Assembly (NCBI GenBank): GCA_028285185.1
Contig: JANQQD010000113.1
Location: 1 to 64,000, forward strand
Length of the DNA stretch: 64,000 bases
Direction of reading: 5' to 3'
From: Anaerolineae bacterium
Lineage (GTDB): Bacteria > Pseudomonadota > Alphaproteobacteria > DSM-16000 > Inquilinaceae
Position 1 is the first letter of the stretch. Every line of letters starts with the position of its first letter. Below the pieces are notes generated by a model. It was not told the origin of the DNA. It saw nothing but the letters and a program-made list of their open reading frames with translations, and did not search any database. The position numbers and the translations under genes are program-made. Of the stretch, positions 8,835 to 17,734 are shown in pieces.

Positions 8835-9046
8835 TCATCTTCGATTTGGAGCCACATCCAATCGATCTGGATCGTAGCCGTTGCTGGCGATGCAGTTTCG
8901 GGATCCGTCAGGTGTGACGACGTCAGCGACGCGGCCGATGACGTACCGCCAGACATCCCTGGTTCGGGCCGCGCCTTTGCGCAGAAGGGCCTCCAGCTTT
9001 GCGAAGGCGCTTTTGATGGGATTGAAGTCGGGACAGACTGCGCGGT
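8835..9046 (-). pseudogene. IS630-family transposase C-terminal remnant
   Basis: Read on the minus strand, this stretch gives CPDFNPIKSAFAKLEALLRK, then GAARTRDVW, IGRVAD and a final ASNGYD region before a stop. This matches the conserved C-terminus of IS630-type DDE transposases (SPDLNPIE, FAKLKALLRKAA, NYFxxAGY), including the last catalytic acidic region neighbourhood. The catalytic N-terminal two thirds are absent and the frame is broken just upstream near 9046. It marks an old insertion at the boundary between the alginate-like and Wzx/Wzy loci. Confidence 0.72.
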
Positions 9047-9138
9047 TAGAATCTGCTGATCGAACATGCTGCCGCCCGTTTTCCCTTAATTAATAGATGC
9101 GGACCTATTCTCACTCTAAATGATCCAGGAGACGTCTT

Positions 9139-9354
9139 ATGGGCAAAGTTGATTTCCGTCTTGCACAGTATCGCCGCTGGTCAACGGACGAGGAGTCGCC
9201 TGAAGGAGAATTTCAGAGCCGCTTCGAGTATAGTTCTGCCACCCGCTCAACGGATAGCGAATGCTGGTCGCTGCCACGGGCCGCCCAGATGATGATAGTT
9301 CTGAGTTTGTTGCTATGGTTGGGCATTTTTTATATGATCTGGATGCTAATTTAA
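9139..9354 (+). CDS. Small single-pass membrane protein, unknown
   Basis: I do not recognise this 71-residue protein. The start is supported by AGGAG at 9127-9131, about 7 bases upstream. The first 50 residues are polar and charged. The C-terminus is one hydrophobic segment (MMIVLSLLLWLGIFYMIWML), consistent with a tail-anchored inner-membrane protein. It stands alone between the IS630 remnant and the O-antigen ligase gene, in AT-richer DNA. It is short, so chance cannot be excluded, but the ribosome site and membrane tail argue for a real gene. Confidence 0.5.
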   Translation: MGKVDFRLAQYRRWSTDEESPEGEFQSRFEYSSATRSTDSECWSLPRAAQMMIVLSLLLWLGIFYMIWMLI

Positions 9355-9731
9355 ATAGAAATATCACAAAAACTTTTCGCCAAATTTATGGCTTTGCGCA
9401 ACGCTAACTTCGATAAAACATTGTAATATTTATAAATCTCTTCCCGACGTGAGTAAGCAACAGATCCTGGAGATTGGCGTGTTCGGTTTCTTTGAGGCCG
9501 TAATCGCGTTGGCCTTCGTTGCTCGCAACCGTTCCAGTGGTGTAAAGCCAGTCCTGCCAGCTTTGCTCGCGTTTGGGCTCGGCTGCCAATGGCCAAGGTT
9601 CCGATTGCGATTGCCCCTCTCTGAGGCGCAGTTTTGGATGACAGGGTGACGATTCCGCGTTTGCCGCATTGGATCGCTATCAGCAGCCGCCGTTTCCATG
9701 CGGGTGGAAGCCACTATTGGAATGCTGATCG
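9355..9731. other. Intergenic region without a recognised gene
   Basis: About 375 bp. The short frames on both strands show no family motif that I can name. It may contain further transposon debris, given the IS630 remnant close by, but I cannot support that. Confidence 0.4.
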
Positions 9732-11132
9732 ATGGTCCATGACACCGCAGACCTGGGACGGGGGCGATTTGCCTCGGCATTGCAAGGCTATCTCGGCTGG
9801 CTAACGCTTATGGCCGTATTCGCCTCGACGCTCGCGTTTGGAGGCAATCATCCGCCTGCATGGCTCGCGCTGGCGCTTGTCGTCGCTATTGCTGTGGGGG
9901 TCCAATACGCTGTCGATGGTGTCGCCCCTCCTAGGGCCGACCGTCAGCGCGCCATCCTCCTACCCGCCGCCACCTATTTCGCTGTCCTGTTTTGGGGATG
10001 GTTGCAGACGTTGCCGGGTTGGGCGCCTGAGGCCTGGCACCACCCGGCATGGGCCGCGGTTGCCGCGCCTGGGGTGATCGCCATCGATCCTACCGAAGCG
10101 CAGCATCACCTGGTTCGCCTGGCGTGCTATGCCGGAGTCTTCTGGATCGCCGCGCGAGCCGCGACCGACCGGGTCCGCTGCCGCCACATGGTCATAGCGA
10201 TTGCCCTGTTCTCCACGGGATTAGCGATCTTCGGACTCGGTGCCTTTATAACTGGTAGCAATCCGATCATCGATCCGACCGGGCTCGATGGGGGGCCGCT
10301 AACCGCCAGCTTCGTCAACCGCAACTCCTATGCGACCTATGCGGCCTTCGGTCTGCTCGCCAACATCGCTGCCTGGATCATGGTGATGGAGCAGGCCTCC
10401 GGCGCCGACCAGACCCGCAGCACACGCCGATTAATCCGCGATCTGCTGAACAGCTTCGTTGCAAGGGGCTGGTGGTTCGCTTGCGGCGCACTGACCTGCG
10501 GACTCGCCATCGTCATCGGCCAATCTCGCGGCGGTACGATCGCCGCAGTGCTTGGAGTTGTTGTCTTCTTTGTCGCCTATCAGCGGGCTCGTGGCGCGGT
10601 CGGGCGGGTGGCGCTGCTTGGCGTAATCCTCGGAGCCGTCTTCATCGCGGCGACCAGCTTCGGCGGACTGGCTGCCCGGTTCTTTGCCACGACGCAGGAG
10701 TCGGGACGCTTCATCATCTTTCCGGTCATTGTTGAGGCCAGCTTCGATCGCTTCTGGCTGGGCCATGGTCTCGGCGGTTTGCATCACGGCCTTCGCGCTT
10801 ACATCCCGCCAGCCGTCGCAAACGTGGAGTGGGACCTGGCGCACAACTCCTATCTCAGCAACCTGTTTGAGCTGGGCGCCGTGGGAGCTGCCGCGTTCTA
10901 CGCCGCGCTGGCCGCCGTCGTCTGGCGAATTGCCCAAGCCACCCGCGGGCGCCGGCGGGATCACGTCTTCGCGTCCTTGGCCGTTGCCTGCGTTGCGGTC
11001 GGCGCCGCCCACAGCCTCGTCGATTTCAGCCTGGAGATGCCGGGAACGGCCGCCCTGTTCGCCGTTTTGCTGGGTATCGGCTGGAGGCAGAGCTTCTCAA
11101 GTCACAAGCGAAGTCGCCGGCAGTCGCATTAA
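9732..11132 (+). CDS. O-antigen ligase/polymerase family (Wzy_C) membrane protein
   Basis: 466-residue polytopic inner-membrane protein of the O-antigen ligase superfamily, acting on lipid-linked glycans at the periplasmic face. About ten hydrophobic segments are visible. A large periplasmic loop carries GLGGLHHGLRAYIPP and AHNSYLSNLFELG, the loop region conserved in this family. The C-terminal HSLVDFSLEMPG motif is typical of alphaproteobacterial exopolysaccharide members. No strong ribosome site precedes the ATG. A second candidate polymerase lies at 26035, so this one may ligate or polymerise a different glycan. Confidence 0.83.
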   Translation: MVHDTADLGRGRFASALQGYLGWLTLMAVFASTLAFGGNHPPAWLALALVVAIAVGVQYAVDGVAPPRADRQRAILLPAATYFAVLFWGWLQTLPGWAPEAWHHPAWAAVAAPGVIAIDPTEAQHHLVRLACYAGVFWIAARAATDRVRCRHMVIAIALFSTGLAIFGLGAFITGSNPIIDPTGLDGGPLTASFVNRNSYATYAAFGLLANIAAWIMVMEQASGADQTRSTRRLIRDLLNSFVARGWWFACGALTCGLAIVIGQSRGGTIAAVLGVVVFFVAYQRARGAVGRVALLGVILGAVFIAATSFGGLAARFFATTQESGRFIIFPVIVEASFDRFWLGHGLGGLHHGLRAYIPPAVANVEWDLAHNSYLSNLFELGAVGAAAFYAALAAVVWRIAQATRGRRRDHVFASLAVACVAVGAAHSLVDFSLEMPGTAALFAVLLGIGWRQSFSSHKRSRRQSH

Positions 11133-11215
11133 CGGAGAATAGTCGGCCGGCGTGACCCTTGACACGCGGTTCGGATGAATCCAGTATTTCTCGTAATCAG
11201 AGTGGGGCGGCCTCG

Positions 11216-11488
11216 ATGCGTAAGTTACTAGTGGCGTTTTTGGTCGTAGTCGTCATGGCGCTGCCGGCGTCCGCTGACGCGTGCGATTCGCCCTTCTCCT
11301 GTTTTGACAGCGCACGGAGCGGGTCTGTAACCCTGTCAGGATGGGGTGTGGACACGTCTGATGACGATGACTGGTGGAATAACAGTCAGCGCTGGGACCG
11401 CGACGACCGTCGGGAGTTTCTGCGAAGATTGATCCGCCGCACGATCGCCCGAATCTTAATGCGGTTTGCAAGCCCCTCTCGCCCATAG
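11216..11488 (+). CDS. Small exported protein, unknown
   Basis: 90 residues from the ATG at 11216. This start is chosen because it begins a clear signal peptide: MRKLLVAFLVVVVMALPASA, with signal peptidase I cleavage likely after ASA. An upstream in-frame ATG at 11159 would add 19 polar residues before it. The mature part begins DACDSPFSCF (two close cysteines), has an acidic Trp-rich stretch (DDDDWWNN) and ends with an Arg-rich tail. No family is recognised. It sits between the O-antigen ligase and wza and may be part of that operon. Confidence 0.5.
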   Translation: MRKLLVAFLVVVVMALPASADACDSPFSCFDSARSGSVTLSGWGVDTSDDDDWWNNSQRWDRDDRREFLRRLIRRTIARILMRFASPSRP

Positions 11489-12022
11489 CTAGCACCCCCT
11501 AGCTGGCAATTGAAGACCCCTGCGGCGACCATTGCGCGGGCATGATCCGCTCTTGCCGAAGCCCATGCCCGCGGCGATCGCGATGTGGGAGCGCTGCAAC
11601 TTAGGGGTAGCTGTTTTCCCAGATTGATCTGACGAAGTGGGGCGCCCGGACCGCCCGCTGCATTCGGGGGTGGCCGCCTTCCGGCCCCCGCAGCGGGGCC
11701 GGCGAGGAGATCAAGGAGGTCCGCCGCACAGGGCCGGCGGAATTGCCCGATGACGGAACACTGGAAATCGAGTTCGCTCTCCAACTCGGTGACGAAGCCT
11801 TCATGAAGGCGCACAGCGACCCATCTTCAACAGCTTGTTGGCAGTCGCCTCGATGTTTGGATTTCCCGTTTTTGGGGCATAGTCATTTACCTCTTGCACA
11901 GCTTTAACGCGCAGTATTACAAGTGACGCTGTCCTTAAAGCGCTCGCTCAACCCTTCTGCTTCATACCGGCACCCAGGCGGTGGGCAGCACCTGCTGGTA
12001 GACGAGGGCTTGGCTTGGCCAA
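11489..12022. other. Intergenic region upstream of wza
   Basis: About 530 bp with no gene that I can support. The 11640-11860 part reads on the plus strand as a peptide with some coding character (TLEIEFALQLGDEAFMKA), which may be a transposase scrap, but the family is not recognised. Confidence 0.35.
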
Positions 12023-13210
12023 ATGATAACTCGCAAATTACTTCTTGAGAGGGGGGCACGATGCCTTTTTGCGACTATGCTCGCAGCATGCGGTACTGTG
12101 CCCGGTACCGGTCCGACCACCGACCAGATACTGGACGCTGATGGAAGCGTTGCGATCACGACCGGTGAGCGGCCGCCTTCGCCTTATGCCCTATTGAGCG
12201 TCGATTTGTCGGTGGCTGAACGGATTAGTGCATGGGCCCCGGCCATATCCATTGAGTTTCCGACCGATGAGCCGCCGCAACCCTCGCAACTCACCTTGCG
12301 GCCGGGGGACGAGGTAGAGATTACCATCGTGAATAGTAGCCCACAAGGTTTCTTCAATTTTGGCCAGTCGGTCACGGCGGTGTCGCCTTTGGCGACAACG
12401 AGCCTGCCGCCGCAGCAGGTCGGTTTTGACGGCGGAGTCAGCGTGCCACCGATCGGCCGTATTCCGGCGGCCGGTCTGACGCCTCAGAGGTTGGAAACAG
12501 GTCTGGAGCGGCGTCTCGGTGAGGTGCTGGTCGACCCGTCGGTAATCGTGCGGCTTACCGACCGGCTCGACAGTAGAGTCTCGGTGATGGGAGACGTGGC
12601 CCAGGCCGGCACTTATCCGATCCTTAACGAGGATACACGGCTTCTCGATATTGTCACTGCCTCGGGGGGACCGATTGCCCCTGCGGATGAGGTGGATCTG
12701 CTGCTGATCCGCAATGGCCGCGAGTCCCGCCTGCGGTTCGATCGCTTTCTGGCCAATCCGCAGCATAACATTGTTGCCTGGCCGGACGACGTCCTGAAGT
12801 TTGAGCCGGCCACCCGACGCGTCACCCTGCTAGGTGCCACAGACCTGAATGACGTGCTCGATTTTGCTCAGCCGTCTTTGTCTTTGGCCCAGGCGCTTAG
12901 CCGCGGCTCAGGACTGACCAACACACAAGCTGCGCGCGATGGTGTGTTTGTCTTTCGGATGACTGAGCGGGCGATCCTTGAGGAACTGTCGTCGGACAGC
13001 GTCCTGCCTTTCGATCAGGCGACCGTTCCGACCGTCTACCATTTCGACTTCACCGAACCGGAAGTGCTTTTCGCGGCGCAGCGTTTCGAGATCCAGGATG
13101 AGGATCTGATCTATATCCCGGATGCGCCTCTGGCCGAGCTGGACAAAGTGGTTTCGATCTTCAGGGATAGCCTCGGCATCGCCCGGGACATCTCCATCAT
13201 CGCCGACTAG
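12023..13210 (+). CDS. wza: Wza-type outer-membrane polysaccharide export lipoprotein
   Basis: Outer-membrane exit channel for the capsule or exopolysaccharide, partner of the Wzc-like kinase at 15431. The 395-residue protein starts with a lipoprotein signal with lipobox LAAC at residues 20-23. A polysaccharide export (Poly_export) domain follows (LTLRPGDEVEITIV, then GGVSVPPIGRIPAAGLTP), with SLBB-type beta-grasp repeats after it (RVSVMGDVAQAGTYPI, RLLDIVTASGG; and a second around VTLLGATDLND). The insertion with TTSLPPQQVGFDG is usual in alphaproteobacterial members. The stop codon overlaps the stop of the convergent gene at 13207 (shared CTAG). Confidence 0.88.
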   Translation: MITRKLLLERGARCLFATMLAACGTVPGTGPTTDQILDADGSVAITTGERPPSPYALLSVDLSVAERISAWAPAISIEFPTDEPPQPSQLTLRPGDEVEITIVNSSPQGFFNFGQSVTAVSPLATTSLPPQQVGFDGGVSVPPIGRIPAAGLTPQRLETGLERRLGEVLVDPSVIVRLTDRLDSRVSVMGDVAQAGTYPILNEDTRLLDIVTASGGPIAPADEVDLLLIRNGRESRLRFDRFLANPQHNIVAWPDDVLKFEPATRRVTLLGATDLNDVLDFAQPSLSLAQALSRGSGLTNTQAARDGVFVFRMTERAILEELSSDSVLPFDQATVPTVYHFDFTEPEVLFAAQRFEIQDEDLIYIPDAPLAELDKVVSIFRDSLGIARDISIIAD

Positions 13211-13875
13211 CGTGGGCGGCCATCGTCCGTTTCGCCGGCCTCCAACTCCGCGACGATTGCCGCGATCGCTGGAACGTCCTCGGCCAAATCAATCAAGAAC
13301 TGCCGATGCTCAGGACGGCCGTGAAGCAGCGCGATGTCGCGCCCTACCGCGCATTGCAGGCTGGCGGGGAATCGGTCGGCAAGACCGGCCGTAAACGCCA
13401 CACGCTCACGGGCCAGTGTCAGATTGTGCGGCGCTAACTCCCAGGAACGCGATTGTGCTCGGAGTGCCGCGGCCTCGTCGGCAAGGAAGGCTTCGCTCCA
13501 AGCCAGCAGGGACCAGGTGAAGGCATCGCCGGGCGCCTGCTCCAGGCTCGCGAGGAATAAATCGCGGGCGCGTTCGGCCATCGCCAGGTCCTGCTCTTCT
13601 GCGGCCAAGCTTAGATAGCCGACACCGGTGGTCTGCCGGTATTCAGCAGGGTCGTACAGTGTCCGCGCCGCCACCCGCCGCCAATCTCCCCAAGGATCCT
13701 GTATCCGGGCCTCGTCGTTGACGACCGGGATTGCCTTCATCAGCGCCATCCCACTGGCCAGACCAACCGCCAGGATGCCGATACGAACCGCCAAGCCCAC
13801 CATCGCCAGCCGTGATCCCTGCAGTCGTATTCGTTCAGACGTCGCCATGCTCCTGGCCTTGCCATCGGATTTCAC
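13207..13875 (-). CDS. Membrane-anchored TPR-like protein, unknown role in EPS cluster
   Basis: 222 residues from a GTG at 13875; an ATG at 13848 is an alternative start. A single membrane anchor (LAVRIGILAVGLASGMALM, about residues 27-48) is followed by a periplasmic helical region with TPR character (LARDLFLASLEQAPGDAFTWSLLAWSEAFL-like pattern of alternating helices). Proteins of this kind are common beside O-antigen ligases and wza in alphaproteobacterial exopolysaccharide clusters, but no function is established. It is convergent with wza. Its 5' end abuts an IS3 remnant, so the original N-terminus or promoter may have been altered by that insertion. Confidence 0.6.
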   Translation of the reverse strand: MKSDGKARSMATSERIRLQGSRLAMVGLAVRIGILAVGLASGMALMKAIPVVNDEARIQDPWGDWRRVAARTLYDPAEYRQTTGVGYLSLAAEEQDLAMAERARDLFLASLEQAPGDAFTWSLLAWSEAFLADEAAALRAQSRSWELAPHNLTLARERVAFTAGLADRFPASLQCAVGRDIALLHGRPEHRQFLIDLAEDVPAIAAIVAELEAGETDDGRPR

Positions 13876-14300
13876 GAGGGCGGTAGGGGGAAACCAGTCG
13901 GTTGGGCCGTGTGGTCTGTCGCACTCCAGTCTTCACGCCAAGCCTCCATCTTTCCACGGGCATCGGCAAGGGGCTGGAACCAGTCGGCGACCGGACGCTC
14001 AGCGTGGAAGTACCCTTTGACGACTTCGGTGAACGCGTTGTCGGTTGGCTTTCCGGGTCGGGAGAAGTCCAGCACGACTTTGCTGGCATACGCCCATAGG
14101 TTGATTTTCTGGCTAATAGACGGAGCGTCGTTGTCCACCTGAATGTGTCGGGCGCCCCGCAGCAGCCCGGCGTATCCTGGCAATCCCGGATCACTTCCGG
14201 CGCCATAACGGCGCAGCAGACGCGGATGAGCGGGCAAAGCCACGAATGGTTGTCGACCGCGGTCATCGCCCGAGCTCGGGCCGTCAGAATCTGCGACAAA
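13872..14300 (-). pseudogene. IS3-family transposase (OrfB) remnant
   Basis: The minus strand gives MTAVDNHSW (near 14265), then, in another frame, HIQVDNDAPSISQKINLWAY, LDFSRPGKPTDNAF, FHAERPVADWF and LADARGKMEAW. These match the C-terminal rve domain of IS3-type OrfB proteins (TAVDNHSRECL, VDNGSEF, LDFSRPGKPTDNAFIES, WFxSLADAREKLEAWR). At least one frameshift separates the two halves, and the catalytic DNG has become DND. The N-terminal part and OrfA are missing. Confidence 0.85.
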
Positions 14301-14598
14301 TCTCGAAAAATTTTAGCAAATTACTTTTATATTGTGCGCAAAATGTTCTTATACCGTGAAATGAATTAACTGATAATACACCCTTGATTGCGGCATTCCC
14401 CTCATCTAAAATCCATTTCGATGAAAATTTAACATAACCTTCGTCAATATGAACCCATCATCCTCTGATATAAAACCCTTAAGCGGACTAAGTTTGATTT
14501 CTTATCAAATTTCGCTTTACTGTCTGACTGTAAGAGATTGGCCAATCTACGGTGAGTGCCAAACAGGAAAACCGGTCAGCATCAAGGAAATCCGTCTC

Positions 14599-15267
14599 AT
14601 GAATGATGGTTCATCTTCCATTCTCATGTTACCGGGTGAGGTTTCGCTTGGCCAAGGTCCGATACAATCATCGGCTGGGCCGTCGTTCTGGGCAATCAAG
14701 CGGGCTTGCGATGTCGCACTCGGCGTGTTTTTCTTGCCGCTACTTTGCCTCCTCGCCGGCATTCTGGTGCTGGTCAACCCGCTGTTCAATCGTGGGCCGC
14801 TAGTGTTCTCACAATTGCGCATGGGGCGCAACGAAAACGCTTTTAGAATCTACAAGTTTAGAACCATGACGGTCACCGATACGGCCAGCCGTAGTTACGC
14901 ATGCCCACTGGAGATAGAACGGATTACCCAGTTGGGCCACCTTCTTCGCCGTACCCGGGTCGACGAGCTACCGCAAGTTCTCAATGTTCTGAGGGGCGAA
15001 ATGAGTTTCATCGGGCCCCGGCCGCACGCCTACGACCATGCCGTCGCCTATGCTGCCCTTATGCCGCAATACCGGTTGCGCTATCAGGTTCGGCCGGGGA
15101 TTTCGGGGCTCGCTCAGGTTCACATGGGGTATGCGGAGGGGCCGAAAGCGACGCGCACGAGCGCACGAATGGACCTCATCTACGTGAAGAGGGCCTGTCT
15201 CAAGCTTGAGTTGTCGATTCTCTTGCGCACGGTGTTTGTCGTTGTTACTGGAAAAGGTGCCCGATGA
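14599..15267 (+). CDS. Undecaprenyl-phosphate sugar phosphotransferase (initiating transferase)
   Basis: Transfers the first sugar phosphate from a nucleotide sugar to undecaprenyl phosphate, starting repeat-unit synthesis. The ATG at 14599 follows AAGGAAA by about 8 bases; an earlier in-frame ATG at 14449 adds 50 unrelated residues. The 222-residue protein is the short bacterial sugar transferase form. It has an N-terminal KRACDVALG followed by one membrane segment, then FRIYKFRTM and VDELPQVLNVLRGEMSFIGPRP, the core motifs of the WcaJ/PglC fold. The sugar is not predictable from sequence. It lies 164 bp before the wzc-like gene in the same direction. The upstream 14310-14598 region is AT-rich and holds nothing else recognised. 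Confidence 0.88.
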   Translation: MNDGSSSILMLPGEVSLGQGPIQSSAGPSFWAIKRACDVALGVFFLPLLCLLAGILVLVNPLFNRGPLVFSQLRMGRNENAFRIYKFRTMTVTDTASRSYACPLEIERITQLGHLLRRTRVDELPQVLNVLRGEMSFIGPRPHAYDHAVAYAALMPQYRLRYQVRPGISGLAQVHMGYAEGPKATRTSARMDLIYVKRACLKLELSILLRTVFVVVTGKGAR

Positions 15268-15430
15268 CGCCGAGGATCGAGTTTCCTCGCGGGTACGCCT
15301 TAGTTGCGATCCTCGCGTACCGGGCCAAACGGCCAAGCCGCCGTGGGGCCTTAGCCGGCGCAAGCTGTAATCAGAGACGACACTGGCGGGCCTTCATCCC
15401 GCCCGTCCGGGTGGTTCGAGGTTGTATTGA

Positions 15431-17734
15431 ATGGATCATGATGCTCGTGAGGCCAATCTGCGGACGCCGCCGCCGGAACGTCGCAGTGCCAAATCCGGGC
15501 CGCTGGACGACGCTATTTCCGAAGACGACGATTTTGATCTCCGCGGTCTGTTGTTCACGCTTTGGCGCGGCAAGTGGATCATTGGGGTGTGCGCCGTCAT
15601 TGCCGCGGGACTGTCGGTCGTCGCGGTTAGCCAGATGGAGCCGACTTACACGGCGACAGCTCGTGTTCTCTTCAATCCGGCTCGAGCCAACGTAATCGAA
15701 ATGCAGGATGTGATGGCGCCGCCGGACATCCGATCCGATGGCCTTCAGAACGAGATCGAAGTGCTGCGTTCGACTTCGCTTCTGTCTGCCGTGGTGGAGG
15801 AGCTCGATCTGGGCGCGGACCCTCATTTCAACCCGGCGCTACGCGACGAGACAACGCTGCTGGCCGACGCAGGCAGATGGCTCAACCCACTAAACTGGAT
15901 TCCCGACGGGGTTCTGCGGGACCTCGGCCTGATGTCGCCGCCACCGCCACCGCCCGCGCCAGAGGAAGCAGCGCGGCGCATGCGCCTGGCCATGGTCGAT
16001 CGACTGGATGCGGAGCTGCGGCTGCGGCCAATCCAGGGGTCGCGGGTGCTGGAGCTCGCCTACACCGCGGGCCATCCCAATCTCGCCGCACTGATCGTCA
16101 ACACCCTGGCTGAGCAGTACATCGTGGAGCAGCTTGAGGCTAAGCAGGAGGCTGCCTCCGAGGCGACCGACTGGCTTAGCGAGCGCATTGATGAGCTGCG
16201 CGACCGGGTGCAGAGCGCTGAGGAAGCAGTCGAGCGTACCCGCGCAGATCTCACTGAGGCCTACGGCCAGAGCTCAGAGGTGCTGTACCAACAGCTGACC
16301 GACCTAAACCTTCAGCTTGCCGAAGTTCGCGGCCTGCGCTCCGATCTGGAGGCCCGCTTTGCTCGGGTTTCCAGCCAGCTCCGGACCGAAGGCGATCTCG
16401 GCGCCGTTCTGGATTTCCGCGAGTCCCCGGAGATCCAGCAGTTGCGTGATCGCGAGCGCGAATTGCACAACCGCGAGGACGAACTGCTCGTCAGCGTTTC
16501 CGAGACCCATCCCGCGGTCCAGCAGGTCCGTGACCAGATTGCGGAAGTCCGTGACGAAATCCGCGCCGAGGCGGAACGGGTGGCCGCGGCTCTGGAGGCG
16601 GAAATCGAGATCATCCGCGACCGGGAGGCTTCTCTTGCTCGTCAGGTGGGCGAACTGGAAGCCGAGACCGTTGACCAGTCACGCCTTGAGCTGCAGCTGC
16701 GCGAGCTTGATCGTGAGGCCCAGGCCAGCCGGACCGTTTATGAGAATTTCCTCGCCCGCTATAACGAGCTGGCTCAGCAGGCCGAGGTACAGCAACCCGA
16801 TGCCCGCATCCTGTCGCCGGCAGAACCGCCGCTGGCGCCCGATGCGGAGGGCAAGCGCAGGACGGTTGTGGCATCGACAATGGGCGGTGGCCTCCTTGGC
16901 ATCGCTCTCGTCTTCCTGCTCAATCGGCTGAACAACACATTCCGCGGGCAGCCTCAACTTGAGGAGGCCACCGCACTACCGGTGATCGCGACCCTGCCGC
17001 TGATCAAATCCCGCCGGCGTGATGACGTGGTCAAGCAGTTTCGCGAGAAGCCCAATTCGGCTCTGGCGGAGGCGGTGCGAAACCTTCGAACCAGCGTCAT
17101 GCTGTCAAGCCGCATGCGCAAGGTTTGCATGATCGCGTCGGCGGTACCGGCTGAGGGCAAGTCGACCACCAGCATGCTGCTGGCCTTGACCACGGTCGCC
17201 ACGGGCAAATCGGCGATCATCGTCGATTGCGACCTTCGCAGGCCGTCTCTGGCCGCTCTGATCGAACAGACCGACGACCAGGCGCCCGGGCTGTTTTCCC
17301 TGTTGGAAAGCAAAGCGTCCTTGGACGAAGTGATTTCCGTCGAGCCGGAGACCGGCCTCCACATCCTGTCGGGTCGGACCAGCGAGTATCGCGCTGGTGG
17401 CAATGCCGCCGACATCCTGGCGTCGGGCAAGTTCCACCAGACCATCGAGGAGCTGAAGACCCGCTATGATGTCGTAATCCTGGACACACCGCCGGTGCTG
17501 GCGGTCACCGACGCCAGGATTATCGCCGCCCTGGCCGACGTCGTGGTGTTTGCAGTCCGCTGGGACTCGACACCGCGTGAAGCAGTCAAGGAGGGTGTGC
17601 GGGAGTTGTACAGCGTCGATGCGCCGTTGATCGGAACGGTGATGACCATGGTCAACCAGGCCAAGGCGTCTTCGTACAATTACGGCGGCTACAAATATAG
17701 CAGTCGCTATCATTCATACTACCTTGACGCGTGA
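15431..17734 (+). CDS. wzc: Wzc-like polysaccharide co-polymerase with bacterial tyrosine kinase domain
   Basis: Inner-membrane co-polymerase that controls chain length and assembly with Wza. The 767-residue protein has an N-terminal Wzz domain with a first membrane segment at about 47-68, a long periplasmic coiled coil (about 220-450), the Pro-rich motif and second membrane segment at about 460-500, and a cytoplasmic BY-kinase. Kinase motifs are Walker A SAVPAEGKSTTS, Walker A' IIVDCDLRRPS and Walker B VVILDTPPV. The C-terminal autophosphorylation cluster has eight tyrosines in the last 20 residues (about 746-765). It overlaps fcl by GTGA. No dedicated Wzb phosphatase is seen. Confidence 0.92.
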   Translation: MDHDAREANLRTPPPERRSAKSGPLDDAISEDDDFDLRGLLFTLWRGKWIIGVCAVIAAGLSVVAVSQMEPTYTATARVLFNPARANVIEMQDVMAPPDIRSDGLQNEIEVLRSTSLLSAVVEELDLGADPHFNPALRDETTLLADAGRWLNPLNWIPDGVLRDLGLMSPPPPPPAPEEAARRMRLAMVDRLDAELRLRPIQGSRVLELAYTAGHPNLAALIVNTLAEQYIVEQLEAKQEAASEATDWLSERIDELRDRVQSAEEAVERTRADLTEAYGQSSEVLYQQLTDLNLQLAEVRGLRSDLEARFARVSSQLRTEGDLGAVLDFRESPEIQQLRDRERELHNREDELLVSVSETHPAVQQVRDQIAEVRDEIRAEAERVAAALEAEIEIIRDREASLARQVGELEAETVDQSRLELQLRELDREAQASRTVYENFLARYNELAQQAEVQQPDARILSPAEPPLAPDAEGKRRTVVASTMGGGLLGIALVFLLNRLNNTFRGQPQLEEATALPVIATLPLIKSRRRDDVVKQFREKPNSALAEAVRNLRTSVMLSSRMRKVCMIASAVPAEGKSTTSMLLALTTVATGKSAIIVDCDLRRPSLAALIEQTDDQAPGLFSLLESKASLDEVISVEPETGLHILSGRTSEYRAGGNAADILASGKFHQTIEELKTRYDVVILDTPPVLAVTDARIIAALADVVVFAVRWDSTPREAVKEGVRELYSVDAPLIGTVMTMVNQAKASSYNYGGYKYSSRYHSYYLDA

